Notes: a model not told the origin generated them from the sequence alone. Numbered from the stretch's first letter, positions 8,130-18,077 are shown. The stretch: DNA of 64,000 nt from CAXBCP01 sp047638395 (GCA_047638395.1 JBLIMV010000001.1:124001-188000), one strand, 5' to 3'. Program-made: numbers and translations.

Positions 8130-9125
8130 ATGTACGTCGATATCTATACCCATATTTTCCCGAGCGATTTCTACAAACGCATGAGCGAGATCGCACCGTC
8201 TCTCGGCAATATCGGCAAGCGGATGCAGACGGTCTCCGAGGTCCATGATCTTGAGGCCCGGTTCCGGGCGATGGATCCGTTCGGCGATTACCGCCAGATC
8301 ATCTCTCTGCCCAACCCGCCGCTTGAAGATATCACCACGCCGGCGCAGGGGATCGAGCTTGCGCGGATCGGCAACGACACCATGGCCGAGATGGTGGAAA
8401 AGAACACCGACCGGTTCCCCGGGTTCGTCGCCGCCCTCGCCATGCATTCGATGGACGAGACCATGGATGAGCTGCACCGCGCGGTCCGCGATCTCGGCGC
8501 GGTCGGTGTGCAGATATTCACCAATGTCGGCGGCCGTCCGCTCGACCATCCGGATTTTGAGCCGGTCTTCGCCGCCATGGCGGAATACGACCTGCCGATC
8601 TGGATGCACCCGGCGCGCACGTCCGACATGACCGATTACGCGTCGGAGGAAAAATCCCGCTACGAAATCTGGTGGGCGCTGGGCTGGCCGTATGAAACAT
8701 CGGTTGCCATGGTGCGGCTTGTGCTGTGGGGCCTGTTCGACCGCTATCCGAAGATCAAGATTCTCACCCATCATCTGGGCGGCATGATCCCCTATTTCGA
8801 GGAACGTGTCGGTGCCGGGCTTGCCGTGCTGGGCGCGCGCACCTCGGACGAGGATTATTCCAACGTCCTGCCGTCGCTCAAAAAGCCCCACGGCGAGTAC
8901 TTCAAGATGTTCTATGGCGATACCGCCATGTTCGGCTCGTCTTCGGCCTTCCCGACGGGCATGGATTATTTCGGCCCGGATCACGTGGTGTTTTCCACCG
9001 ATGCGCCATTTGCGCCGGTGGCGGAAACGTTCGAATCGCTCCGGCGGCTGGAGCTCGAGGCCGATGTGCAGAAAAAGCTCTATCAGGGAAATGCTGAAAA
9101 GCTGATGAACCGGTCGTTCGATTAG
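8130..9125 (+). CDS. Amidohydrolase family 2 (ACMSD-like) protein
   Basis: 331 residues, the size of aminocarboxymuconate-semialdehyde decarboxylase and related metal-dependent decarboxylases or hydrolases. Seen: IWMHPAR near residue 159, ILTHHLGGMIPYFEER near 210 and FSTDAPFAP near 290, the His, His and Asp of the TIM-barrel metal site. The N-terminal metal motif, normally D-x-H-x-H, reads DIYTH: the first His is Tyr. This suggests a subfamily with altered metal ligation. Substrate unknown. A GGGGA ribosome site precedes the ATG. Confidence 0.85.
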   Translation: MYVDIYTHIFPSDFYKRMSEIAPSLGNIGKRMQTVSEVHDLEARFRAMDPFGDYRQIISLPNPPLEDITTPAQGIELARIGNDTMAEMVEKNTDRFPGFVAALAMHSMDETMDELHRAVRDLGAVGVQIFTNVGGRPLDHPDFEPVFAAMAEYDLPIWMHPARTSDMTDYASEEKSRYEIWWALGWPYETSVAMVRLVLWGLFDRYPKIKILTHHLGGMIPYFEERVGAGLAVLGARTSDEDYSNVLPSLKKPHGEYFKMFYGDTAMFGSSSAFPTGMDYFGPDHVVFSTDAPFAPVAETFESLRRLELEADVQKKLYQGNAEKLMNRSFD

Positions 9126-9180
9126 GGCATTTGGGGGCGCCGTTTTCGCGTATACGTGGGTCTTTCGCACCACCACCACC

Positions 9181-9282
9181 TGTCATCCCGGCCCCCGGCA
9201 CAAGGCCGGGGCAGGCCCGTGCCGGGATCCAGGCACCGGCTGGGCCAGAAAAACTGAACCCCGGGACAGGCCCGGGGTGACA
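9181..9282. repeat. Intergenic CCCGG hairpin repeat, family A copy 2
   Basis: TGTCATCCCGGCCCCCGGCA at the left and CCCGGGACAGGCCCGGGGTG at the right, with GGATCCAG and CTGAACC inside. The left arm has an extra GGCCGGGGCAGGCC insertion compared with copy 1. Lies in the 270-base gap between the amidohydrolase and the DapA-like gene. Confidence 0.75.
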
Positions 9283-9395
9283 CCCAATATTCAATTCGGA
9301 GATTTGTAGATCTATCCTGAATACCTATGTTCAATCGCTTTGATAAGACCCCGCCGGTTCGGCTAGAATGCGCCTACACACAGGAGAATTGAATC

Positions 9396-10340
9396 ATGAG
9401 CACAGACCTGATCGAAGGTTCCTTCGTCGCCCTTATCACGCCGATGAATGTTGATGGCACCATCGACTTCGAAGGTTTCCGCACGCTGATCCAGTTCCAC
9501 GAAGAAAACGGCACGTCTGCGATCCTGTTCATGGGCTCCACCGGCGAAGTATCGATGCTGAGCCAGGAGGAACGCCACGCCATCGTGCGCGAAACCATGA
9601 AGATGCGTTCCGGCAAGATGCATTTCTATTACGGCTGCACCGGCACGACGACGGCAGCGACGATCGATTACGTCAGACAGGCCGGCGCCGAGGGCGCGGA
9701 TGGCGCCATTATCGCCGCCCCTGCCTATATCTGTGCATCGAATGCCGACATCGTGCAGTTCTGCCTCGACGTTGCCGACGCGTCTCCCATCCCGCTCGGC
9801 TTCTATAACAACCCGCCGCGGGTCGGCACCGATCTGAAGACCGAAGACCTGCTGCGCATCGCCGAACACCCGCGCTTCATCGTGCTCAAGGAATCGACGA
9901 CCCGTGTCGGCCAGGTCGCACAGGTCTGTGCCGCCAAGCCGGACATGTCGCTGATGTGCTGCTGCTCGCCGAACCTCGGCCTCGTTGTGCCGATGATGGC
10001 GCTGGGCGGTCATGGCACGGCCAATATGACGGGCAATATCATCCCCGCAGAAATGGCCGTGATTTCCACCCCCTGGGTGACCGGCGACGATGCGTTTGCC
10101 TGCCGCGACGGCTGGCTGACCAATCTGCCGATGCTGCATTTCGCCTATTCGGCGATCAACCCGGTTGCGGTGAAGAGCCTGATGCGGGCCGTCGGCCTGC
10201 CGGCGGGACCGTTGCGCGCGCCGCTGCAGCAGCTTGATCCGGCTGCCCTGCAGAAGGGGCTCGATATCTGCCGCGATCTCGGCCTTGATGAGAAATACGG
10301 CTACCGGCTCGATACGGCGACGGCGATCGCCGCCGAATAG
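9396..10340 (+). CDS. DapA-like aldolase/lyase (dihydrodipicolinate synthase family)
   Basis: 314 residues. Class I aldolase TIM barrel: Schiff-base Lys165 in FIVLKESTT, GSTGE at 47-51 (the pyruvate-binding segment) and FYNNPP at 136-141. The family includes dihydrodipicolinate synthase, N-acetylneuraminate lyase, KDG aldolase and hydratase-aldolases of aromatic catabolism. The catabolic neighbourhood favours a catabolic member, but this is inference. AGGAG precedes the ATG. A GST gene starts 5 bases after the stop, so the two are co-transcribed. Confidence 0.88.
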   Translation: MSTDLIEGSFVALITPMNVDGTIDFEGFRTLIQFHEENGTSAILFMGSTGEVSMLSQEERHAIVRETMKMRSGKMHFYYGCTGTTTAATIDYVRQAGAEGADGAIIAAPAYICASNADIVQFCLDVADASPIPLGFYNNPPRVGTDLKTEDLLRIAEHPRFIVLKESTTRVGQVAQVCAAKPDMSLMCCCSPNLGLVVPMMALGGHGTANMTGNIIPAEMAVISTPWVTGDDAFACRDGWLTNLPMLHFAYSAINPVAVKSLMRAVGLPAGPLRAPLQQLDPAALQKGLDICRDLGLDEKYGYRLDTATAIAAE

Positions 10341-10345
10341 GGCGT

Positions 10346-10972
10346 ATGCGCACCCTTTACGAGTGGCCGCCGGTTCGCTCGCAGCGGGCCAGGTGGGCGC
10401 TCGAAGAGCTTGGCATCGACTACGAAAGCCATAAGGTCAATCTGATCGACGGTGAACAGGATTCCGCTTCCTATCGTGCGATCCATCCGCTTGGCGTTGT
10501 GCCTGCCCTGACGACCGACAGCTATTCGATCTTCGAATCCGTCGCGATTGTGCTGCAGCTCATCGACGAACATCCCGAATGCGGCCTGGCACCTGCGGTG
10601 GGGTCCGCGGCACGGGCCTATTACTATCAGTGGGGCGTGTTCGCCTGCGCCGAGATCGATCCGCCGGTGATGACGGTGTTCAACAACACAATGCGCCCGC
10701 TGGAACACATGCACCCGCCCGGAACGCCGCACGATCCCGTCCTCGCGGACCGGGCGCGCACCGAATTCGGCACACGCGCGGCGGCATTATCGGCTGCCCT
10801 GACGGGGCGCGACTACTTGCTGGAGTCCGGATTTTCCGGTGCCGATATATTGGTCGGGCATAGCTGCTTCATGGCGGCCCATACGGATCTGATCGGTGAT
10901 TTCCCCGTTCTCGAATCCTACTATGCGCGCCTGCAGGAAAGACCGGCCTATCAGCGGGCTTACGCCTTCTAG
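10346..10972 (+). CDS. Glutathione S-transferase family protein
   Basis: 208 residues. N-terminal thioredoxin-like domain (residues 1-75: LYEWPPVRSQRARWALEELG, then IHPLGVVPALTTD with the cis-Pro and FESVAIVLQLIDEH carrying the ES motif that binds the glutathione gamma-Glu). All-alpha C-terminal domain with SGADILVGH. Follows the DapA-like aldolase in one operon. Substrate unknown. The stop codon touches a 12-bp tandem repeat. Confidence 0.88.
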   Translation: MRTLYEWPPVRSQRARWALEELGIDYESHKVNLIDGEQDSASYRAIHPLGVVPALTTDSYSIFESVAIVLQLIDEHPECGLAPAVGSAARAYYYQWGVFACAEIDPPVMTVFNNTMRPLEHMHPPGTPHDPVLADRARTEFGTRAAALSAALTGRDYLLESGFSGADILVGHSCFMAAHTDLIGDFPVLESYYARLQERPAYQRAYAF

Positions 10973-11028
10973 ACGGGGTATCGGACGGTGTATCGGACGG
11001 TGTATCGGACGGTGTATCGGACGGGGTT

Positions 11029-11030
<2 letters not shown>
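10972..11030. repeat. 12-bp tandem repeat, about five units
   Basis: Unit GACGGTGTATCG, with the first and last units slightly changed (GACGGGG). It begins in the GST stop codon and runs to the stop codon of the convergent monooxygenase, filling the whole gap between the two genes. Confidence 0.9.
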
Positions 11031-12666
<1,636 letters not shown>

Positions 12667-12762
12667 GGGCGAAGTATAAACCCCGTTCTTTTTCCCGACA
12701 AACCCAACACCTGCGGCTTAACGCCCCCCAATGTTCGGCTGCCGGATATCGAGCAGCCGGTG

Positions 12763-13161
12763 TCATTCCTCGACCTGAACGGTCTCGTAATTTTCCGGCA
12801 GGGTCAGTTCCAGCAATTCGTAATCCTCGGAATAGTACAGAACGTTATGTTTGATTCCCGGCGGCTGGATCCAGCAATCTCCCTCCTCGAACGTCACCTC
12901 TCCCTGGCCCTCGAACCAGACCCGTGAATTGCCTTTCAGCACCATCACCATCTGGAAATCCACCGCGTGATAATGCATCCCGCTGCCGCCTTCGGGACAG
13001 GGTTTGGTGGTGCGGATGAGATGGGCGTGGACGCGGCCACCCGTGGCGTCGCCGATGCCAAGATCGCGGTATTCGCGGTAAACCCGTAGGCCGCCGCTGA
13101 CAAACGGGTTGTCTTTGGCGCGATTGACGTGAAAGTCGGAGTCGATTTTGGTGTCGGACAT
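12763..13161 (-). CDS. Cupin domain protein
   Basis: 132 residues from the ATG at 13161. A single cupin barrel: motif 1 region HAHLIRT ... GMHYHAVDFQMVMVLKG and motif 2 region EGDCWIQPPGIKHNVLYYS, with His residues that could bind a metal. Small single-domain cupins of this sort serve as dioxygenases, isomerases or small-molecule sensors; which applies cannot be told here. Divergent from the maleylacetate reductase-like gene, so possibly from the same pathway. Confidence 0.8.
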   Translation of the reverse strand: MSDTKIDSDFHVNRAKDNPFVSGGLRVYREYRDLGIGDATGGRVHAHLIRTTKPCPEGGSGMHYHAVDFQMVMVLKGNSRVWFEGQGEVTFEEGDCWIQPPGIKHNVLYYSEDYELLELTLPENYETVQVEE

Positions 13162-13340
13162 TCTCTGTTCCCTGTCGGTTCTGATTGTGTCGGTTCTGAT
13201 TGCCGGTTTCGGTTGCGCATATTCTGACAGGGAATTTCGTCGCCGCAATCCCACTCCCAAACCCGGGCGGTTTTGCACAATGGTTTTCCCCGGGCGCGCC
13301 AATCCGCTAGAACGGTCTCCCAACCGATGGAGAATAAATC

Positions 13341-14444
13341 GTGCAGTCCTTTACCCATGTCGGCATGCCCGGCCGTGTCATTCATGGCGCCGGCAGCATC
13401 GCCAGCCTTGCCGCCGAAGTCGAAGCGCTGGATGCGCGCCGGGTCATGTTCTGCTGCACCAAAAGCCGCGTGCCGGAGGTCGAAAAACTGGCGGCCACGC
13501 TGGGCGACCGGTTTGCCGGTATCTGCGATGCGGCCAAGATTTTCGTGCCGTTGACCGCGGTCGAACCGGGCCGTGAAATGGCGGCCGCACTGAATGCGGA
13601 TTGCCTGGTGTCCTATGGCGGCGGCACGGCGGTCGGTCTCGCCAAGGCAATAGCACTGGGAGGTGGTGCGCTGGAAGGCGGCATGCCGATCATCAGTATC
13701 GTCACCACCTATTCGGGGTCTGAAACCACGGCCCTGCAGGGCATCATCGGGCATGACGGCGTGCGCACCAATTACAACGATATGCGCATGCTGCCCCGGG
13801 TGCTGATTTACGATCCCGAACTGATGCTCGACGTGCCGCTGGATGTGTCGATCGCCAGCGGATTCAATTCCATCGCCCATGCCGTTAGCTCATACCTTGG
13901 CAAAGACGCCAACCCGGTCGCCAACATGTTTTCCGAAAACGGCATCCGGGCGATGTCGGCTGCGCTGGTAAAGCTTGCCCGCGATCCGCGCGATATAGGT
14001 GCCCGCAGCGAAGCGCTGCACGGCGCCTGGCTCTGCGGGATGACGCTGATGTCGTCCGGCACCACTATCCATCACAAGATGGTCCATGTGCTGGGCGGCG
14101 GTTTCGATCTGCCGCACGGCTCGACCCACGCGATTATCCTGCCCCATTCGACCGGCTATAACCGGGACGCCGCCCCCGACGCCATGCGCGGTATTGCCCG
14201 CGCGTTGGGGAATGGGGGCGGCGATGAGGCCGCCGACGCCCCGCGCGCTCTGTTCGATCTGCTCGGTAAAAGCGGTGCGGCGGAGGGGCTGAAGCAGCTC
14301 GGCCTGCCGGAATCCGCACTGGACGAGGCCACCGACCGCATCATGACCGACCGCTATTTTAATCTGCGTGCCTATGACCGCGATGCCATCCGCGCGGTCC
14401 TGCAGGATGCGTGGGAGGGCAGGCCGCCCGCATCGGCCGACTAA
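13341..14444 (+). CDS. Maleylacetate reductase-like iron-type alcohol dehydrogenase
   Basis: 367 residues, starting at a GTG with GGAGA just before it. Iron-containing ADH fold: NAD-binding SYGGGTAVGLAKAIAL near residue 93 and the metal region SGFNSIAHAVSS near 175 and HHKMVHVLGGGFDLPHGSTH near 240. Length and sequence type fit maleylacetate reductase, which reduces maleylacetate to 3-oxoadipate at the end of chloroaromatic and resorcinol routes. A diverged copy of its last 90 codons lies 0.9 kb downstream. Confidence 0.85.
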   Translation: MQSFTHVGMPGRVIHGAGSIASLAAEVEALDARRVMFCCTKSRVPEVEKLAATLGDRFAGICDAAKIFVPLTAVEPGREMAAALNADCLVSYGGGTAVGLAKAIALGGGALEGGMPIISIVTTYSGSETTALQGIIGHDGVRTNYNDMRMLPRVLIYDPELMLDVPLDVSIASGFNSIAHAVSSYLGKDANPVANMFSENGIRAMSAALVKLARDPRDIGARSEALHGAWLCGMTLMSSGTTIHHKMVHVLGGGFDLPHGSTHAIILPHSTGYNRDAAPDAMRGIARALGNGGGDEAADAPRALFDLLGKSGAAEGLKQLGLPESALDEATDRIMTDRYFNLRAYDRDAIRAVLQDAWEGRPPASAD

Positions 14445-14650
14445 TTTCGGGAGGTTCCCATCAGGTATGCTTCGATAGAGCGCCTGCTCTCAGGGCGGCA
14501 GCGGCCAAGATAGACACCACCGCTGAACAGCCGCAAATCGCCAGAAGCGGACATCGACATAGCACGATCAGGCTGTTCGAGAAGTGTCACGATTAGACCC
14601 TGACGGGCGCTGGTCTGGAAGTGTCCGCCAGCGAATTAACGACATCACAC

Positions 14651-14902
14651 TCAAGCGGCAATTCCGAAGAACTTGCGGCCCAAAGGCGATATGGGATCCG
14701 CCGGCTTCAACGTTCGTTTAGCCGCCTTTTCCGCAGCAGCGACGAGCATTGAGCCATAACCGCGCCGACGAAACGAGGGGTTTACAAAAATATAGGTCAA
14801 CGCCCCGACTGCAGCATCAATTGTGGCGTATCCGATTGTCGTGTTGTCGTTAGCGATGACCACGGCGTCCTCGCCAACAACGCGGATTGTGATGTTGTCC
14901 AT
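14651..14902 (-). CDS. Small GNAT-like acetyltransferase
   Basis: 83 residues, much shorter than a full GNAT (about 150). It has the acetyl-CoA binding segment: YIFVNPSFRRRGYGSMLVAAAEKAA (R/Q-x2-G-x-G/A) at about residues 37-61, preceded by beta strands IGYATID and ALTYI. Probably a minimal GNAT or a partner domain. AGAGGA lies before the ATG. It is inside the segment between the two copies of the reductase 3' end and has lower GC and different codon use than its neighbours, suggesting acquired DNA. Confidence 0.65.
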   Translation of the reverse strand: MDNITIRVVGEDAVVIANDNTTIGYATIDAAVGALTYIFVNPSFRRRGYGSMLVAAAEKAAKRTLKPADPISPLGRKFFGIAA

Positions 14903-14972
14903 GGTGATCCTCTGCGTTCGAAAAGAGGTACGGAGCCCTGACGGATTTAGATGATGGCTCTACATTGATGGA

Positions 14973-14983
14973 GGGGGGGGGGG
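14973..14983 (+). repeat. Homopolymer run of 11 G
   Basis: Eleven consecutive G between the GNAT gene and the small membrane protein gene, about 70 bases upstream of the GNAT start. Non-coding. Such runs slip easily in replication and in sequencing. Confidence 0.8.
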
Positions 14984-15052
14984 ATTCGAGCGCTCGATAC
15001 GATGTGCATCGCACTGCCTGAGACAGACGTTGCCGATTTATCTGATCCAAGG

Positions 15053-15072
15053 ACCATACGGTACCGTATGGT
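15053..15072. promoter_or_regulatory. Perfect 20-bp palindrome, candidate TetR-type operator
   Basis: Each half is ACCATACGGT reading toward the centre, a perfect dyad with no spacer, ending 24 bases before the ATG of the small membrane protein. Size, symmetry and the central GGTACC resemble TetR-family operators; the regulator is not identified. Confidence 0.55.
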
Positions 15073-15096
15073 AAATGAACAACAGAGAAACCGGGC

Positions 15097-15336
15097 ATGT
15101 ATCAGATTTACAAAAATATTATGGACTCCAAACTCAACCCGTTGCGGTCTTTGCCGCCGGCTCAGCGCCTGCAGGCGATGATCATTCTGAGCGTTATGTG
15201 GTCGACCATCTTCTGTCTCTCGACGAGTGCCTGGATTTGGTACGGCGAATTGGTCGTCGGCCACGTGCTTGTCGTGCTTGGCATTGCGGTCACGGCGTTA
15301 ACGTTCAGGTCCGCTTCCAAGAGAGAACAGTTTTAG
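15097..15336 (+). CDS. Small two-helix membrane protein, unknown function
   Basis: 79 residues with a basic N-terminus (MYQIYKNIMDSKLNPLRSLP) and two hydrophobic segments, about 28-48 (MIILSVMWSTIFCLSTSAWIW) and 53-68 (VVGHVLVVLGIAVTALTF), short cytoplasmic tail RSASKREQF. No catalytic motif. Lower GC than the surroundings. A perfect 20-bp palindrome lies just upstream. I do not recognise a named family. Confidence 0.6.
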   Translation: MYQIYKNIMDSKLNPLRSLPPAQRLQAMIILSVMWSTIFCLSTSAWIWYGELVVGHVLVVLGIAVTALTFRSASKREQF

Positions 15337-15349
15337 ATTGTTCTTGACC

Positions 15350-15632
15350 GGGACCGGCCGCCCCCGACGCCATGCGCGGCATTGCCCGCGCGTGGGGGAA
15401 TGGGGGCGGCGATGAGGCCGCCGACGCCCCGCGCGCGCTGTTCGACCTGCTGGGCAAAAGCGGGGCGGCGGAGGGCCTGAAGCAGCTCGGCCTGCCGGAA
15501 GCGGCCCTCGACGAGGCGACCGACCGCATCATGACCGACCGCTATTTCAATCTGCGCGATTATGACCGCGATGCCATCCGCGCGGTCCTGCAGGATGCGC
15601 GGGAGGGCAGGCCGCCGGTATCCGCCGGATAG
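15350..15632 (+). pseudogene. Duplicated 3' fragment of the maleylacetate reductase-like gene
   Basis: From about 15350 to the TAG at 15632 the DNA is a close copy of 14163-14444, the last 90 or so codons of the upstream reductase gene. It encodes MRGIARAWGNGGG ... REGRPPVSAG in the same frame. Most differences are synonymous or conservative (ESALDEAT versus EAALDEAT, RAYDRD versus RDYDRD), so it evolved under selection as part of a complete gene before truncation. It lacks the NAD and most metal-binding parts and cannot be a functional enzyme. Confidence 0.8.
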
Positions 15633-15684
15633 TTTAGGCAGATTTCTGGCGGAGATCCCCGAAACGGGGCTGCCAGTTTTGAAC

Positions 15685-16584
15685 TCAGGCAGCCAGTTCG
15701 CCTGCCAGTTCGCCTGATAGAACATCAAAGATCGCGCGAATCCGTGCATTGGTTTTCAACTCGCTGTGCGTGACGAGCCAAACCGGAACATCGACCGAAA
15801 TTTCCGTTGGCAGAATGACCTCGACTTCTGGCGTCATGTCTGCAAGTTCCTGGAACATGACGGCTAGTCCGACCCCACGCTTTACCAACTCCCACATAGC
15901 GACGCCGCTATTTCCAATGATGCTGAATTGCTCAGGAGCTACGGGAACGTCGATCGCCGTCAGCATTTGAAGAACCTGCCCGGAGGTGTCGCCGATAAAC
16001 GTTGTGCTCTGGTCGAAATCTTTGATTGTCGCAGGGCGTCCAATCCGATCGAGATAAGATGTCGCGCCATAGAGTTTGCCCTGCGTCGTTCGTAATCGCT
16101 TTGCATACAGATCGGGATGTGTGGGCTGTACGTGGCGGATTGCGATATCGGCCTCGCGACGCCGCAAATCCTGCACTTCGTTGGTTGAGACGATCTCCAC
16201 CTGAACCTGGGGATAGGTCAGTCGAATCCGCTCAATGATCGGTGGCAGGATATAAGCACAGTATACGTCGCTGGCGGTGATGCTCACCGGGCCGGCGATT
16301 GTCTTATCTTGCCCCAGGGCCGAGAGGCTAAGCCGGTCGGCAGCGTCCTTCATGGCTTTTACGTGCTCAACCAACGCAAGCCCGTTATCGGTAAGCGCCA
16401 GGGATTTTCCCACTCGATCGAAGAGTAAGAGACCGAGATCGCTTTCCAACGCGGCGACATGACGCCCAACGGTGGGTTGGGACAAGCCCAGGCGGCCCGC
16501 CGCAGCGGAGAAGGAGCCCGTCTCAGCCGTGGCTAAGAACGCTTGCGCTTGAGACCAATCGAAGACGGAAGAACTATTTCTCAT
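15685..16584 (-). CDS. LysR family transcriptional regulator
   Basis: 299 residues, standard LysR length. N-terminal winged helix-turn-helix (residues 8-67: WSQAQAFLATAETGSFSAAA, then GRLGLSQPTVGRHVAALE), followed by a periplasmic-binding-like effector domain (residues about 90-290). Divergent from the DUF2306 membrane protein with a 175-base AT-rich gap, the classic LysR arrangement; the DUF2306 gene is the likely target. GC is visibly lower than in the flanking catabolic genes. Confidence 0.92.
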   Translation of the reverse strand: MRNSSSVFDWSQAQAFLATAETGSFSAAAGRLGLSQPTVGRHVAALESDLGLLLFDRVGKSLALTDNGLALVEHVKAMKDAADRLSLSALGQDKTIAGPVSITASDVYCAYILPPIIERIRLTYPQVQVEIVSTNEVQDLRRREADIAIRHVQPTHPDLYAKRLRTTQGKLYGATSYLDRIGRPATIKDFDQSTTFIGDTSGQVLQMLTAIDVPVAPEQFSIIGNSGVAMWELVKRGVGLAVMFQELADMTPEVEVILPTEISVDVPVWLVTHSELKTNARIRAIFDVLSGELAGELAA

Positions 16585-16639
16585 TCATAATTGAATATCA
16601 TATGTACAAAAATTGGCAATTTATAGTTCTATTATGAAT
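16583..16639. promoter_or_regulatory. Inverted repeat in the LysR/DUF2306 promoter gap
   Basis: ATTCATAAT at 16583-16591 and ATTATGAAT at 16631-16639 are perfect inverse copies 39 bases apart, in AT-rich DNA between the divergent genes. The left arm overlaps the LysR start codon. They could be the LysR recognition and autoregulation sites. Confidence 0.4.
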
Positions 16640-16759
16640 ATATATAAGGTGCGCATATCAGCCCGATGAGGACATGAATATGCGCGACCAGAACAAATTT
16701 TCGAATACCTGTATCGCTCACTTCCGCATCCATCGGCCCCGAGCTCAAAGTCAGGGACG

Positions 16760-17425
16760 ATGACAATCCCCCTAACCACACGCGAATGGACACTATTAAT
16801 TTCCATTGTGGCCTATTCGTCTATTCCGGCATTGGGGGGGATGATCAGGCTTCTTGAGCTTGCCGGTGGCCCGGCTTTAGTGCCTGAAAACCCGCGCGTC
16901 CTGGCTGCTCCCTTGCCAGCTATATTGCATATCGTGGGGAGTTTTGTGTTCTGCATAGCAGGCGCGATGCAGTTCTTGCCAAGCCTGAGGCACCGTCATC
17001 CGTCGATCCATCGCAAGATGGGTCGCGTGTTGGTCATTGCCGGATGTGTATCTGCAGCCTCCGGTGTGTGGATGACCTTGTTTTTCACCTTCCCTGACGC
17101 TCTGCAAGGAAGCCTCCTGTTCTCTGCGCGGATCATCCTGGGTTTCTTGATGATCGGACTGATTGGGCGGGCGGTCCTGGCTGTCAGGGCACGCGACTTC
17201 AAAAGGCACGGGGCTCTCATGCTCAGAGCTTACGCCATTGGTCAGGGCGCCTCGACGCAAGCTCTGCTTGGCATCGGATGGATTGTCATTTCTGGCGCCG
17301 AGCCTGCAGGTTTGCTGAGAGATCTCTTTATGGTGCTTTGTTGGCTTCTAAATCTGCTGGGCGCAGAGTTTCTTATCCATCGATCAATTATCAACCCGCG
17401 ATCTACGAGCCCGGCACCTATTTAG
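16760..17425 (+). CDS. DUF2306 family multipass membrane protein
   Basis: 221 residues with about seven hydrophobic segments. Hallmarks of DUF2306: alternating conserved His and Arg around transmembrane ends (HIVGSFVFCIAGAMQFLP, HRHPSIHRKMGRVLVIAG, RARDFKRHGALMLRAYAIG). Inner-membrane protein of unknown biochemical role. The gene is divergent from a LysR regulator that probably controls it. AGGGA precedes the ATG. Confidence 0.8.
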   Translation: MTIPLTTREWTLLISIVAYSSIPALGGMIRLLELAGGPALVPENPRVLAAPLPAILHIVGSFVFCIAGAMQFLPSLRHRHPSIHRKMGRVLVIAGCVSAASGVWMTLFFTFPDALQGSLLFSARIILGFLMIGLIGRAVLAVRARDFKRHGALMLRAYAIGQGASTQALLGIGWIVISGAEPAGLLRDLFMVLCWLLNLLGAEFLIHRSIINPRSTSPAPI

Positions 17426-17540
17426 GCCGGAGCACAATCGAGCTTTAGGCCGGAGCACAATCGAGCGCATTTTCTCCGCATCAGTTGTGAATTTGATGCC
17501 GCCTTTTAAAGGCTGTCATCGCCTCAATCAGGAAGACGTT

Positions 17541-17897
17541 ATGATCAGAAAAATTACGGTTGTCCTGTCACTCTTTATCATGACCGGGTGCGGTTTGGGC
17601 CGTACTCTTCAAGAGGCCGGTATTGAAAATGAACAATATCGGACCTGTGTTCTCCATCAGATAGAGACGTATTCCGCGCATGATAGTGGTTCCGAACTGA
17701 CCGTTGAGAAGACGACTGAATTTGTTGTTTCAGCATGCAAACATCAGGAAGAAGCTTACGTCACGGCGATGACCAACCTGGCGATGACAATAACGGGGCA
17801 TATGAGTTCCCGAGAGAAATTCCTGGCAGATAAAGAAGCGACGCTGCGCGGTGATCTACGAGACTTGGCGGCCAGCCTCGTTGACCAGGAACTCTAA
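17541..17897 (+). CDS. Putative lipoprotein, unknown function
   Basis: 118 residues. Signal peptide MIRKITVVLSLFIMTGCG with a lipobox ending in Cys17, so likely a membrane-anchored lipoprotein. The mature part is hydrophilic with four more Cys (RTCVLHQ, VSACKHQ among them) and a helical C-terminus. AGGAAG precedes this ATG, which decides against the upstream in-frame ATG at 17487. Family not recognised. Confidence 0.6.
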   Translation: MIRKITVVLSLFIMTGCGLGRTLQEAGIENEQYRTCVLHQIETYSAHDSGSELTVEKTTEFVVSACKHQEEAYVTAMTNLAMTITGHMSSREKFLADKEATLRGDLRDLAASLVDQEL

Positions 17898-18014
17898 CGA
17901 CCCATGAACGATTGTGGCCAGAAGGAGACATCATCGCACCCCTTCACCGACCTCTGAAACCAGACTGCGGGCCGAATTCAGCCCTGCCCAACCCATATAA
18001 ATATACCTGACGCA

Positions 18015-18077
18015 GTTTAGAACCATTAAAAACTGTTGCATTGTCGCATCCAGCTCTTATATTAGAAACATTCTAAT
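18015..18077. promoter_or_regulatory. Fur-family (Irr/ICE-type) box upstream of katG
   Basis: ATTAGAA, ACA, TTCTAAT at 18061-18077 is a perfect 7-3-7 inverted repeat that matches the alphaproteobacterial iron control element TTTAGAA-N3-TTCTAAA bound by Irr, and is close to PerR/Fur boxes. A degraded second copy, TTTAGAA CCA TTAAAAA, lies at 18015-18031. The main site ends 30 bases before the katG start, a position that suits repression. Confidence 0.65.

Noticed and set aside
7341..9179. 612-residue minus-strand frame across the peroxiredoxin and amidohydrolase
   Set aside because: Shadow of two strong plus-strand genes, also crossing a terminator.
15372..15632. 86-residue frame as an independent gene
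   Set aside because: It is the C-terminal end of a reductase without its cofactor and most metal-binding parts, and has no own ribosome site; treated as a gene fragment.
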